DNA of 64,000 nucleotides from Glycomyces harbinensis (GTDB taxonomy: Bacteria; Actinomycetota; Actinomycetes; Mycobacteriales; Micromonosporaceae), in assembly GCF_900101745.1 (NCBI RefSeq), contig NZ_FNAD01000005.1, forward strand, positions 124,001-188,000. The letters are read 5' to 3'. The translations under genes and the position numbers were made by a program. Positions 27,745 to 36,527 of this stretch are shown piece by piece. Each line of letters begins with the position of its first letter. The stretch's first letter is position 1. A model generated the notes under the pieces. It ran no database searches, had not been told where the DNA came from, and was given only the letters and a program-made list of their open reading frames with translations.

Positions 27745-29080
27745 GGTGGGCCCACGCCCGGCCCACTTCGGGGCCGGGCGCCAGGCCCAGCAGCTCCATG
27801 ATCGCGTTGCCGTCGAGGTCGGGGCGGACCGCGCGCAGGTCCTCCTCGGCGCGCAGCCGCGCGATGCGGTCCTCGAACCTGTCGTAGTCGCGGCGCAGGC
27901 GCTCGGCCTTGCGGCGGTTGCGGGTCGTGCAGTCCGAGCGGACCAGGACGTTCAGCCGCTCGAGTTCGTCGCCGGCGTCGGTCACGTACCGGCGCACGGC
28001 CGAATCGGTCCACCCGGTCTCGTCGCCGTCCGAGTAGCCGTAGAAGCGCAGGTGCAGTGCGATGAGGAGCGACACGGCCTGCACGTCGGCCTTCGGGAAC
28101 CGCAGTTCGCGCATGCGCCGCCGGGCCAGGCGGGCGCCCGCGACGTCGTGGTGGTGGAAGGTGACGCCGGCCGCGCCGACGCCCTTCGGCTCGATCTTCT
28201 TCGTCTCCGGCTTGCCGATGTCGTGCAGCAGCGCCGCGAGGCGCAGCAGCAGGTCGGGGCCGTCGGTCTCCAGTTCGATCGCGTTGCGCAGCACCTGGAG
28301 CGAATGCTCGTAGACGTCCTTGTGCTGGGCGTGCTCGTCGATCTCCATGCGCAGCGCCGGCAGTTCCGGCAGGAACTGCTCGGCCAGGCCGGTGTCGACG
28401 AGGAGGCGCAGGCCCACCACCGGGTCGGGCGCGAGCATGAGCTTCACGAACTCGTCCCGGATCCGCTCGGCGGTGATCCGCCCCAGTTCGGGGGCCATGC
28501 GGTGCATGGCGTCGAGGGTGAGCGGGTCGACCTCGAAGCCCAGCTGCGCGGCGAACCGGGCCGCGCGCAGCATCCGCAGCGGGTCGTCGGCGAACGAGGA
28601 CTCCGGCGCCGCCGGGGTCCGGATCGTGCGCCGCGCGATGTCGCCGATGCCGCCGAACGGGTCGCAGAAGACGTGCCCGGGCAGCGAGACCGCCATCGCG
28701 TTCACCGTGAAGTCCCGGCGCTCCAGGTCCTCGACGAGATTGTCGCCGTAGCGGACGATCGGGTTGCGGCTGACGCGGTCGTAGGCGTCGGCGCGGAACG
28801 TGGTCACCTCGACCTGCTCGCCCCGGAAACGCCCCCCGATGGTCCCGAAATCGGCGCCCGTGGTCCACACCGTGGAGCAGCAGCCGCGCAGGATCGCCTC
28901 GGTCGCCTCCGGGCGCGCGTCCGTCGTGAAATCGAGGTCGCTCACGGTGCGGCGCAACACCGCGTCGCGGACCGGGCCGCCGACCAGGTGCAGCTCGTAC
29001 CCCTCGCCGGCGAACACCCGACCCAGCTCATCGGCTATCGGCGGGACCGTGATTTCCTTACCGCTACTGTTGTCAGACAT
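27635..29080 (-). CDS. cca: CCA-adding tRNA nucleotidyltransferase
   Basis: 481 residues. The class II nucleotidyltransferase head has GGPVRDAVLRRTVSDLDFTTDARP, including the two metal-binding Asp in DLDF. The RNA-binding neck follows (DDPLRMLRAARFAAQLGF, LTAERIRDEF-like), then an HD domain with LLHDIGKPETK and HHHDVAGA. It adds or repairs the 3' CCA; two of the three tRNA genes in this window do not encode CCA. It is divergent from murJ, and the 3' end overlaps the GT87 gene by 110 nt. Confidence 0.96.
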   Translation of the reverse strand: MSDNSSGKEITVPPIADELGRVFAGEGYELHLVGGPVRDAVLRRTVSDLDFTTDARPEATEAILRGCCSTVWTTGADFGTIGGRFRGEQVEVTTFRADAYDRVSRNPIVRYGDNLVEDLERRDFTVNAMAVSLPGHVFCDPFGGIGDIARRTIRTPAAPESSFADDPLRMLRAARFAAQLGFEVDPLTLDAMHRMAPELGRITAERIRDEFVKLMLAPDPVVGLRLLVDTGLAEQFLPELPALRMEIDEHAQHKDVYEHSLQVLRNAIELETDGPDLLLRLAALLHDIGKPETKKIEPKGVGAAGVTFHHHDVAGARLARRRMRELRFPKADVQAVSLLIALHLRFYGYSDGDETGWTDSAVRRYVTDAGDELERLNVLVRSDCTTRNRRKAERLRRDYDRFEDRIARLRAEEDLRAVRPDLDGNAIMELLGLAPGPEVGRAWAHLKELRLERGPMPREEAEAELRAWAAAEGIAPRPGAG

Positions 29081-29110
29081 CGCCGGGCAAGCTTAGCGGA
29101 GAGTGCGAGA

Positions 29111-30910
29111 ATGGCCGAACCTAGCGCGAGACCGGGTCCGGGCCCGGATCCGGGCTTCACACAGCAGCCGCCAGGCTCCCGCCCCTACGCGAACCCCCAC
29201 TACGCGGCCGGACCCCAGACCGGCAACGGCTACGCCCCCACCGGACCCGCCCCGACGCCACCGCCCCCGGCGCCGAAGGGCAAGAACGTCGTCCGCTCCA
29301 GCCTCCTCATGGGCGCCGGCTCCCTCGTCTCCCGCGTCACCGGCTTCGGGCGCACCGTCGTCGTCTCCGCCGCCATCGGCGCCGGGCTCCTCGGCAACTC
29401 CTACACGACCGCCCAGTACTTCCCCCAGATGATCTACGAGCTCGTCCTCGGCGGCGTGTTCGCGAGCATCATCATGCCGCTGTTCGTCAAGGCCCACAAG
29501 AACGACCCCGACGGCGGCGACGCCTTCGCCCAGCGCCTGCTCACCCTCGCCGCGCTCGTCCTGGGCGCCGCCGCGATCCTCGTCACCCTGTGCGCACCCC
29601 TCATCGCCCGCGCCATGGCCGAACCCGTCCAGTACGAGCTGGTCACCGAGTTCTCCTACCTCATGCTCCCCGCACTGCTCTTCTACGGGCTGTTCGCGAT
29701 CCTCTCCGGCGTGCTCAACTCCCGCGAGCACTTCGGCGCCCCCATGTGGGTGCCGATCATCAACAACCTCGTGGTCATCACCGTCGGCGCCGTCTTCTTC
29801 GCCGTCTACACCCGCGACGCCGTCCCCAACGCGGCCGGCGAGGTGTTCGCCGCCGCCGACCAGGTGACGAACGGCATGATCATCCTGCTCGGCGCGGGCA
29901 CCACGGCCGGCGTGGTCATCCAGGTGCTGTGCCTGGCCCCCGCGCTGCGCCGGGCCGGGTTCTCCTGGCGGCTGCGCTTCGACTTCAAGCGGCTGCCGCT
30001 GCGCGACATCCGCCGCATGGCCGGATGGACGCTGCTGTTCGTGGCCGCCAACCAGATCGCGGTCATGGCCGTGATCAAGGTCGCCAACGCCGCGGCCGGG
30101 AACGCCGTCGGCGACCAGTTCGTGCCCGGCACCACCGTCTACAACAACGCCTACCTCATGATGATGATGGCCCACGGCATCGTCGCCGTCTCGGTCATCA
30201 CCGCGCTCATGCCGCGCATGACCCGCGCCGCCGACGACCGCCGCTGGCCCGAACTGGTCGAGCACCTCTCCTCGGGCATCCGCCTAGCGAGCTTCCTGCT
30301 CGTGCCGATCAGCGCCGCGTTCATCGCCCTCCACGAGCCGATCGCCCTCGCGATCTTCCAATGGGGCGCCTACGACAACGCCATGGCGGTCGCGACCGGG
30401 CGGGCGCTGCTCATGGTCGGGATCGTGCTCATGCCGTTCTCGATCAGCCAGCTGCAGATCTACGCGTTCTACGCGCAGACCGACACCAAGACCGTGGGCC
30501 TGTTCAACCTCCCGGTGATCGCCATCCGCATCGGCGGGTACCTCCTGGCGTTCGCGTTCCTGCCCCTGGCATGGGTCGTCGTCGGCCTCCTCGCCGCGAA
30601 CGGCGTCTCCTACCTGGTGAGCCTCCTGCTGTCGATGAGCCTGCTGCGCAAGCGGGTCGGACTCCTCGGCATGCGCCGGACCGCGGCCGGACTGGTGCGA
30701 TCCGGTGCGGCGGCGGCCGTCGCGGGCGCGGCGGCCTACGGCGGCTGGCTCCTGTGGCCCGACGTGTCCGACTCGAAGCTCGGGCAGCTGCTCGCCGCGG
30801 CCGTCCTCGGCACGGCCCTGCTCGGCGTGTATCTCGCCGCCTGCCTGGTATTCCGCGTCACTGAGATGGCGTCGCTCCAGGCAACGGTGCACGCAAGGCT
30901 GCGACGATGA
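29111..30910 (+). CDS. murJ: Lipid II flippase MurJ (MviN family)
   Basis: 599 residues. A Pro/Gly/Ala-rich cytoplasmic tail of about 55 residues is followed by fourteen predicted membrane helices of the MOP exporter fold, starting NVVRSSLLMGAGSLVSRVTGFGRT. It moves lipid-linked peptidoglycan precursor across the membrane. The start ATG at 29111 lies 30 nt from the divergent cca start. The gene is followed after 145 nt by a kinase-like gene; in Mycobacterium the two functions are fused in one protein, here they are separate. Confidence 0.95.
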   Translation: MAEPSARPGPGPDPGFTQQPPGSRPYANPHYAAGPQTGNGYAPTGPAPTPPPPAPKGKNVVRSSLLMGAGSLVSRVTGFGRTVVVSAAIGAGLLGNSYTTAQYFPQMIYELVLGGVFASIIMPLFVKAHKNDPDGGDAFAQRLLTLAALVLGAAAILVTLCAPLIARAMAEPVQYELVTEFSYLMLPALLFYGLFAILSGVLNSREHFGAPMWVPIINNLVVITVGAVFFAVYTRDAVPNAAGEVFAAADQVTNGMIILLGAGTTAGVVIQVLCLAPALRRAGFSWRLRFDFKRLPLRDIRRMAGWTLLFVAANQIAVMAVIKVANAAAGNAVGDQFVPGTTVYNNAYLMMMMAHGIVAVSVITALMPRMTRAADDRRWPELVEHLSSGIRLASFLLVPISAAFIALHEPIALAIFQWGAYDNAMAVATGRALLMVGIVLMPFSISQLQIYAFYAQTDTKTVGLFNLPVIAIRIGGYLLAFAFLPLAWVVVGLLAANGVSYLVSLLLSMSLLRKRVGLLGMRRTAAGLVRSGAAAAVAGAAAYGGWLLWPDVSDSKLGQLLAAAVLGTALLGVYLAACLVFRVTEMASLQATVHARLRR

Positions 30911-31055
30911 GGCAAGTACCATCCATACGTGCACTCTGGCCGGACGCGCGTACTCGAACGGATCGCGAACCGACCCGTCCGGCCCCTGAACGCAACCGGC
31001 CGCGGCCGGCGAGGCCCCTCAGCGGGGTCGCATTGAGAGGGGAGGACCCCGCATC

Positions 31056-32543
31056 ATGAGTTCTGCCGAAGTGCCGTCCGTGGGCGACCTGCTCGCGGAG
31101 CGGTACCGCCTCGAAGAGCACGTCGGAGGCGCGAACGGGCACCGCCAGCTGTGGCGGGGCGTCGACGTCCTCCTGCACCGCTCCGTCGCGGTCGTCCTGC
31201 GCTCCCCCGGCGGCGAGGACGCCGCCCCCACCATGACCGCGGCCGTCGCCGCCTCCCGCGCCCACGTCGACTCCATGGTCGACGTCTACGACGCCGTCGA
31301 CGAGGGCCGCTTCGCCTACGTCGTCAGGGAATGGGTCAACGGCTCCTCCCTGCGCGGCGTCCTGGAGCGCCAGACCCTCTCCAGCGCCCACGCGATCGAA
31401 CTCGTCGCCTCCGTCGCCGACGCCGTCGCCGCCCTCCACGAGGGCGGCGTCACCCACGCCGACCTCCACCCCGGCACCATCCTCCTCTCCGAGGACGACC
31501 GGGTCATGGTCACCGAGCCCCGCAACGAGCCCGGCAACACCCCCGTCGAAGACGTCCGCGCCCTCGGCGCGACCCTCTACGCCTGCCTCACCGGCACCTG
31601 GCCGCGCGTCGTCGCCGCCGAGAACACGGGCCTGCCCGACGCCGCCACCGACGAATGGGGCCGCGTCCTCGACGCCGGCACCGTCGTCGCCGGCCTGACC
31701 CCGCGCATCTCCCAGCTCACCGCCGACCTCCTCGACCACACCCAGGCCCCGCCGTCCGCCGCCGAACTCGCGGTCGAACTGCGCCGCCTCGCCGAGACCG
31801 GCGGCGCCGAGGCCGTCTCGGTCCAGCCCGCGGCCACGAGCATGCTCGGCTCGATCAACCTCGCCCGCTTCAAGGCCGACACCCCGCCCGCCGGCATGAA
31901 GCGGCTCGCCGTCATCGCGGCCGTCATCGCCGCGGTCATCTTCGGCGGCGTCGTCACCAGCGCGCTCGTCTTCGGCGACGGCGACGACCCCGCCGACGCC
32001 GCCGACCAGGTCACCGGCGCCGACACCGGCACCGACGCGACCGAGGACGACACCGAGGTCGCCGCCCCCACCGAAGTCGAACTCGACGCCGACGCGATCC
32101 GCGTCGTCGACCCGCCCGACGGCGACCGCGACCAGGGCGAAGGCGTCGAAGCCGTCATCGACGGCAACGCCTCCACCGGCTGGTCCACCAACACCTACTA
32201 CAACGACCCCGGCTTCGGGAACCTCAAGCCCGGCATGGGCATCCTCATCGACCTCGGCGAAGCCCGCGAAGTCGCCTCCGTCCGGGTCCAGATGACCAGC
32301 GCCGGCGCCACCGTGGGCCTCCTCTCCGGCGACGAGGACCCCGGCGACTCCTCCGAAGGCGACCAGGCCATCGTCGACGACTTCGCCGTCCTCGCCGAAC
32401 CGGTCACCGACGCCGACACCAACATCGAGCTCCAGGCCGGCGGCGAGGCCGCCCGCTACGTCGTCGTCTGGATCACCGAGCTGCCCGAGAGCAACGGCGG
32501 CTTCAAGATCACCGTCTCCGACATCAACGTCTTCGTCCGGTAA
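31056..32543 (+). CDS. MurJ-associated membrane pseudokinase
   Basis: 495 residues. A protein-kinase-like fold (about 12-245) opens LLAERYRLEEHVGG but lacks the key residues: Arg49 stands at the VAIK lysine position (VAVVLR), the catalytic loop reads HADLHPGTIL with Thr in place of Asn, and TEP replaces DFG. One membrane helix (284-307) follows, then an acidic linker and a C-terminal discoidin-like beta domain (about 345-495, DGNASTGWSTNTYYN). This is the domain order of the C-terminal half of the mycobacterial MviN protein Rv3910, whose phosphorylated pseudokinase domain recruits FhaA. It likely regulates peptidoglycan precursor export. Confidence 0.88.
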   Translation: MSSAEVPSVGDLLAERYRLEEHVGGANGHRQLWRGVDVLLHRSVAVVLRSPGGEDAAPTMTAAVAASRAHVDSMVDVYDAVDEGRFAYVVREWVNGSSLRGVLERQTLSSAHAIELVASVADAVAALHEGGVTHADLHPGTILLSEDDRVMVTEPRNEPGNTPVEDVRALGATLYACLTGTWPRVVAAENTGLPDAATDEWGRVLDAGTVVAGLTPRISQLTADLLDHTQAPPSAAELAVELRRLAETGGAEAVSVQPAATSMLGSINLARFKADTPPAGMKRLAVIAAVIAAVIFGGVVTSALVFGDGDDPADAADQVTGADTGTDATEDDTEVAAPTEVELDADAIRVVDPPDGDRDQGEGVEAVIDGNASTGWSTNTYYNDPGFGNLKPGMGILIDLGEAREVASVRVQMTSAGATVGLLSGDEDPGDSSEGDQAIVDDFAVLAEPVTDADTNIELQAGGEAARYVVVWITELPESNGGFKITVSDINVFVR

Positions 32544-32557
32544 GCGCGAGACCGCCC

Positions 32558-33250
32558 ATGCCCGCCCCCCTCCCGCCCCCGCCCGGACCCGCCGCCCCCG
32601 GCGGCCCGGCCCCAGGGGACGAGGGACCCAGCGACACCGCGCTGCTGCGCCGCCACGTCGAAGGCGACCGCGAGGCCTTCGGCGAGCTGTTCCGCCGCCA
32701 CCGCGGCCGCCTCTGGGCCGTCGCGGTCCGCACCCTCGCCGACCCCGAGGACGCCTCCGAAGCCCTCCAGGACGCGATGATCAAGGCCTACCAGGGCGCC
32801 GGATCCTTCCGCGGCACCGCCGCCGTCACCACCTGGCTGCACCGCATCGTCGTCAACGCCTGCCTCGACCGCCTCCGCGCCGCCGGGCGCCGCCCCACCG
32901 TCCCCCTGCCCGAGGACGACCTCGCGGGCATGCCCCGCGCCGCCGACCCCGCCGGCGACCCCCAGCACTCGGCCCTGCGCCTGAGCGTCCACCGCGCACT
33001 CGCCGAACTGCCCTTCGACCAGCGCGCCGTCCTCGTCTACATCGACATGCTCGGCTACCCCGTCGAAGAGGTCGCCGCGATCCTCGACGTGCGCCCCGGA
33101 ACGGTGAAGTCGCGCGCCTCCCGCGCCCGCAAGCGCCTCGCCGCCCGCCTGCCCGAATTCGGGCCCGCCCCCCGAAGGAACCCGCCGCCCCGACGGGGCG
33201 TCGAACCAGGAGCCACCACCGCGACGGGCCGAGAGGAGGGGAACCGATGA
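32558..33250 (+). CDS. sigM: ECF sigma factor, SigM-like
   Basis: 230 residues. Sigma region 2 (about 25-95) has REAFGELFRRHRGRLWAVAVRT and the -10 recognition stretch AMIKAYQGAGSFRG. Region 4 (about 140-195) has LPFDQRAVLVYIDMLGYPVEEVAAIL and GTVKSRASRARKRLAARL, a standard HTH. Position between the murJ/pseudokinase genes and trxBA is the conserved place of sigM in actinobacteria, where it answers envelope or oxidative stress. Its stop overlaps the start of the anti-sigma gene, giving coupled expression. Confidence 0.92.
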   Translation: MPAPLPPPPGPAAPGGPAPGDEGPSDTALLRRHVEGDREAFGELFRRHRGRLWAVAVRTLADPEDASEALQDAMIKAYQGAGSFRGTAAVTTWLHRIVVNACLDRLRAAGRRPTVPLPEDDLAGMPRAADPAGDPQHSALRLSVHRALAELPFDQRAVLVYIDMLGYPVEEVAAILDVRPGTVKSRASRARKRLAARLPEFGPAPRRNPPPRRGVEPGATTATGREEGNR

Positions 33251-34029
33251 GCCAGCAGCGCCCAGGCGACGCCGAAGCCGAGGTCGGCCGCGTCCTGCAC
33301 CAGGCCTCCGGCGGCTACCCCGACCTCCCCGACGCGGTCGCGCACCGCCTCGACCGCGTCCTGGAATCCCTGCCCGCCGCGGGCCACCTCCACGGCGCCC
33401 CCGCCGAACCGCCCGCCCGCGAAGGCCTCCTCGAACGGTGGGCCGAACGCCTGCGCCCCAAGCGGGTCCGCTACGCGATCCTCAGCACCGCCGCGGCCGT
33501 CCTGGTCACCGTCGCCGGGGTCGGCATCGCCCTCGAATTCGTCGCCGCCCCCGACGGCGACGCCGGCTCCTCCGCCGCCCAGGACCTCGACGCCGGAGAG
33601 GACCACGCGGACGAGGAGGCGGCCCCCGAGGCCGAGACCGGCGACGACGAGGCCATGAGCGGGGAGACCCGCATGCCCGAGGACGAACTCGACGGCCTCA
33701 TCAGCGACGTCGAGACCTTCGCCACCGGCAGCGACTACGACGCCGACACCGACCTGCTCGAGGCCATGCGCTCGCTCGGCGACGCCGGCACCGACGGGGA
33801 GATCCCCGCCGAACTCGCGGACCTGGCCGCCGGCGGCGACTTCTGGCACCGCTGCGAAGAGGCGATCAACGCCGAGTACGGGAGCCTGCTCCTGGCCGTC
33901 GACTTCGCCCGCTACGAGTCCCGGCCGGCGATGGTGGTGCTCCTGGCCTCCGACGCGGGCGAGACCGCGGTGGCCCTGACCCCCGCGTGCGGCGACGGCG
34001 TGATCGAAGCGCTGGCCGTGCAGCCCTGA
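33247..34029 (+). CDS. Membrane-bound anti-sigma factor for the SigM-like protein
   Basis: 260 residues with a cytoplasmic N-terminal helix region (1-74), a single membrane helix (about 75-99), an acidic linker and an extracytoplasmic domain of about 130 residues with two Cys (FWHRCEEAIN and TPACGDGV) that could form a disulfide. The HxxxCxxC motif of zinc anti-sigma proteins is absent. Function is inferred from the four-base overlap with sigM, the topology and the conserved gene order, not from a catalytic motif. Confidence 0.8.
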   Translation: MSQQRPGDAEAEVGRVLHQASGGYPDLPDAVAHRLDRVLESLPAAGHLHGAPAEPPAREGLLERWAERLRPKRVRYAILSTAAAVLVTVAGVGIALEFVAAPDGDAGSSAAQDLDAGEDHADEEAAPEAETGDDEAMSGETRMPEDELDGLISDVETFATGSDYDADTDLLEAMRSLGDAGTDGEIPAELADLAAGGDFWHRCEEAINAEYGSLLLAVDFARYESRPAMVVLLASDAGETAVALTPACGDGVIEALAVQP

Positions 34030-34120
34030 CCGCGCCCGCCCCTTCCGCCGCCGGGCCGGGGTGAGCTTGCCCACGATCGTGTAACCCGCCTGTCACAAGC
34101 CCGCGACAGCGTCGGGACGT

Positions 34121-34148
34121 GGAATTTCGGGTCAATAGGATGGCGTTG
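34121..34148 (+). promoter_or_regulatory. SigR/SigH-type promoter of trxBA
   Basis: GGAAT (34121-34125) and GTTG (34145-34148) with 19 nt between, matching the GGAAT/GTT consensus of actinobacterial thiol-oxidative-stress sigma factors (SigR in Streptomyces, SigH in Mycobacterium). It lies about 70 nt before the trxB start. trxBA is a classical target of these factors. Confidence 0.65.
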
Positions 34149-34218
34149 AAGCAGCCAGACCCTATTGCACTCCCGGGAGCCGTCCCTGGAGCGCCGAACC
34201 AGCACAGGAGCGAACCCG

Positions 34219-35151
34219 GTGAGCGAAATCCGCGACGTCATCATCATCGGCTCGGGCCCGGCCGGCTACACCGCCGCGCTGTACACCGCCCGCGCCGATC
34301 TGCGCCCGCTCGTGTTCGAGGGCTTCCAGTTCGGCGGCGCCCTCATGCAGACCACCGAGGTCGAGAACTACCCGGGCTTCCCCGAGGGCATCATGGGCCC
34401 CGAGCTCATGGACTCCTGGCGCAAGCAGGCCGAGCGCTTCGGCGCCGAGCTCGTCTCCGACGACGTCACCCGCGTCGACCTCTCCGGCGAGATCAAGAAG
34501 GTCTGGGTCGAGGACCGGGAGTTCCAGGCGAAGGCCGTGATCCTGGCGACCGGTTCGGCCTTCCGGCCCCTGAACGTCCCCGGTGAGAACGAGCTCATGG
34601 GCCGCGGCGTCTCCGCGTGCGCGACCTGCGACGGGTTCTTCTTCCGCGACCAGAACATCGTCGTGGTCGGCGGCGGCGACTCGGCGATGGAGGAGGCCAC
34701 GTTCCTCACCAAGTTCGCCGCGAAGGTCACCATCGTGCACCGCCGCAGTGAGTTCCGCGCCTCCAAGATCATGGCCGAGCGCGCCCTGGCGAACCCGAAG
34801 ATCGAGGTCGCCTGGAACACCGCGGTCGAGAAGGTCAACGGCGAGGGCGGCAAGGTCGCCAGCGTCGACCTGGTCGACACCGTCACCGGCGAGCAGCGCA
34901 ACCTGGACGCGACGGGCCTGTTCATCGCGATCGGCCACGACCCGCGCTCGGAGCTGTTCAAGGGCCAGGTCGAGCTCGACGAGTCCGGCTACGTCAAGGT
35001 CGCCGCCCCCTCGACGCACACCAACGTCCCCGGCGTGTTCGCGGCGGGCGACCTGGTCGACCACACCTACCAGCAGGCGGTGACCGCCGCCGGCACCGGC
35101 TGCGCGGCCGCGCTCGACGCCGAGCGCTACCTCACCGCACTCGAAGACTGA
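34219..35151 (+). CDS. trxB: Thioredoxin-disulfide reductase
   Basis: 310-residue flavoprotein that passes electrons from NADPH to thioredoxin. The FAD-binding [16 protein letters not shown] is near the N-terminus, and the redox-active pair is Cys134/Cys137 in [10 protein letters not shown]. The NADPH site [16 protein letters not shown] comes next, and the C-terminal FAD loop is GVFAAGDL. The GTG start at 34219 follows an AGGAG by eight bases. It forms an operon with trxA 33 nt downstream, under a SigR/SigH-type promoter. Confidence 0.98.
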   Translation: MSEIRDVIIIGSGPAGYTAALYTARADLRPLVFEGFQFGGALMQTTEVENYPGFPEGIMGPELMDSWRKQAERFGAELVSDDVTRVDLSGEIKKVWVEDREFQAKAVILATGSAFRPLNVPGENELMGRGVSACATCDGFFFRDQNIVVVGGGDSAMEEATFLTKFAAKVTIVHRRSEFRASKIMAERALANPKIEVAWNTAVEKVNGEGGKVASVDLVDTVTGEQRNLDATGLFIAIGHDPRSELFKGQVELDESGYVKVAAPSTHTNVPGVFAAGDLVDHTYQQAVTAAGTGCAAALDAERYLTALED

Positions 35152-35184
35152 CACCCGCTCGTTCACACACACAGGAGGATGCCC

Positions 35185-35502
35185 ATGGGCGCCATCAAAC
35201 CAGTCAGCAGCCAGGCCGAGTTCCAGGCCGAGGTGCTGGAATCCGACAAGCCGGTACTGGTCGACTTCTGGGCCGAATGGTGCGGGCCCTGCAAGAAGGT
35301 CTCCCCGGTGCTCGAGGAGCTCGCGACCGAGTCGGACGCGATCGTGTTCCGCAAGCTCGACACGGACGCGAACCCGGAGATCACCCGCGAGTACCAGGTG
35401 ATGAGCGTGCCGACCATGATCCTGTTCAAGGACGGTCAGCCCGCGCAGCAGCTCATCGGCGCCCACCCGAAGGCGGCCATCCGCAAGTTCCTGGGACAGT
35501 AA
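35185..35502 (+). CDS. trxA: Thioredoxin
   Basis: 105 residues with the canonical FWAEWCGPCKK active site (Cys33/Cys36) and the cis-Pro in MSVPTM. Disulfide reductant for ribonucleotide reductase and many other proteins. There are two in-frame ATGs; the second (35185) sits six bases after AGGAGG, while the first (35179) directly abuts it, so the second is the real start. Confidence 0.98.
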   Translation: MGAIKPVSSQAEFQAEVLESDKPVLVDFWAEWCGPCKKVSPVLEELATESDAIVFRKLDTDANPEITREYQVMSVPTMILFKDGQPAQQLIGAHPKAAIRKFLGQ

Positions 35503-35513
35503 GCGACCGATCG

Positions 35514-35548
35514 GGAAGGGCGCGGCGCCGTCGGCGCCGCGCCCTTCC
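35514..35548. terminator. Strong hairpin between convergent trxA and GNAT gene
   Basis: Perfect 16-bp GC-rich arms (35514-35529 and 35533-35548) with a GTC loop, 11 nt after the trxA stop and 17 nt from the 3' end of the facing gene. No T run on either side, but its position suits a bidirectional stop. Confidence 0.7.
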
Positions 35549-35565
35549 GCGTTCGCGGGGTTCGA

Positions 35566-36267
35566 TCAGCGGTCGAAGAAGTCGCCGTCGCGCTGCGTCC
35601 CGGGGCGGTCCAGGCGCGAGCGGCCCGTGGTCGCCTCGCCGAAGAACTGCTCCAGCTCGGTGTCGTCGAGGCGGAACCACTCGACGGGGTCGTGGAGCTC
35701 CATCGCCTCCTCGGCCTCCACGCTCCGGTCGATCGCCGAGCGCAGCTCCAGGCGCAGCCGCGGGTAGCGCGGGTCGCTGCGCACGGTCTTGAAGCCCACC
35801 GAGCGGTAGAAGTCCGCGGGGACCAGGCACGCGTTCGACTCCCCGCGCGCGTCCCCGAACGTCTCGATCGCGTAGATCCCCCGCCGCGCCACGTCGGCCG
35901 CGACGGTCTGCACCAGCTGGCGGCCCAGGCCCGTCCCGGCGTAGGCGGGGCTGACGAACGCGGTCATCAGCAGCGCCGCGTCGGGCGAGACCGGACCGGA
36001 CGGGAACTCCATCGAGCGGGGCACGAACTTCGGGGAGGCGTACGTGACGTACCCGGCCACGGCCTCGCCCTCGTAGGCGATGCGCCCGCACCCGCCCCAC
36101 TCCAGGAGGGTGTGCGACAGCCACGCCTCCTTCTCGAGGGCGGGCTCGCCGACCTCGCGGGCCGCCTCCGCGCGCAGCGGGGACAGCTCCCAGAACACGC
36201 AGGCGCGGCACCGCCCCGGAACATCTTCCAGGGAGTCGAGTGTGAGGTTGACCATGCGCCGATGCAC
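35566..36267 (-). CDS. GNAT-family N-acetyltransferase
   Basis: 233 residues. The acetyl-CoA-binding beta-alpha-beta signature TAFVSPAYAGTGLGRQLVQTV lies near the middle, preceded by AYEGEAVAGYVTYASP. The N-terminus carries CRACVFWELSP, an extension with two Cys that could bind metal. The acceptor is unknown. The GTG at 36267 is six bases after a TAGGGT -10 element (36274-36279), predicting a leaderless message; an ATG four codons later is the alternative. Confidence 0.85.
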   Translation of the reverse strand: MHRRMVNLTLDSLEDVPGRCRACVFWELSPLRAEAAREVGEPALEKEAWLSHTLLEWGGCGRIAYEGEAVAGYVTYASPKFVPRSMEFPSGPVSPDAALLMTAFVSPAYAGTGLGRQLVQTVAADVARRGIYAIETFGDARGESNACLVPADFYRSVGFKTVRSDPRYPRLRLELRSAIDRSVEAEEAMELHDPVEWFRLDDTELEQFFGEATTGRSRLDRPGTQRDGDFFDR

Positions 36268-36273
36268 CCGTCC

Positions 36274-36279
36274 ACCCTA
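36274..36279 (-). promoter_or_regulatory. -10 element of the GNAT gene (leaderless)
   Basis: TAGGGT on the minus strand ends six bases before the GTG at 36267 and there is no ribosome site. The -35 is not recognisable. Confidence 0.45.
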
Positions 36280-36527
36280 CGTCGCGAAGCAGTCCACATG
36301 ACGGAAAACACGCGCGGCCCGCACCGGGTGTGCTAGTAGAGTGGGTCGATCACCACCGGGGTCCCGTAGGCTGGTCAGAGCGCCTGCCGCGCCCCCCGCG
36401 GGCAGCCGCGGGACACGGCCCGGCGCCGCAGTCGCGAGATCCCGCCGCGCCATGTCGTCCAACGACACTACGCACGACCCGCGACCTCCGATCGCGGGCG
36501 ACGAGGACCACCAGAGGAGGTCTCCGC

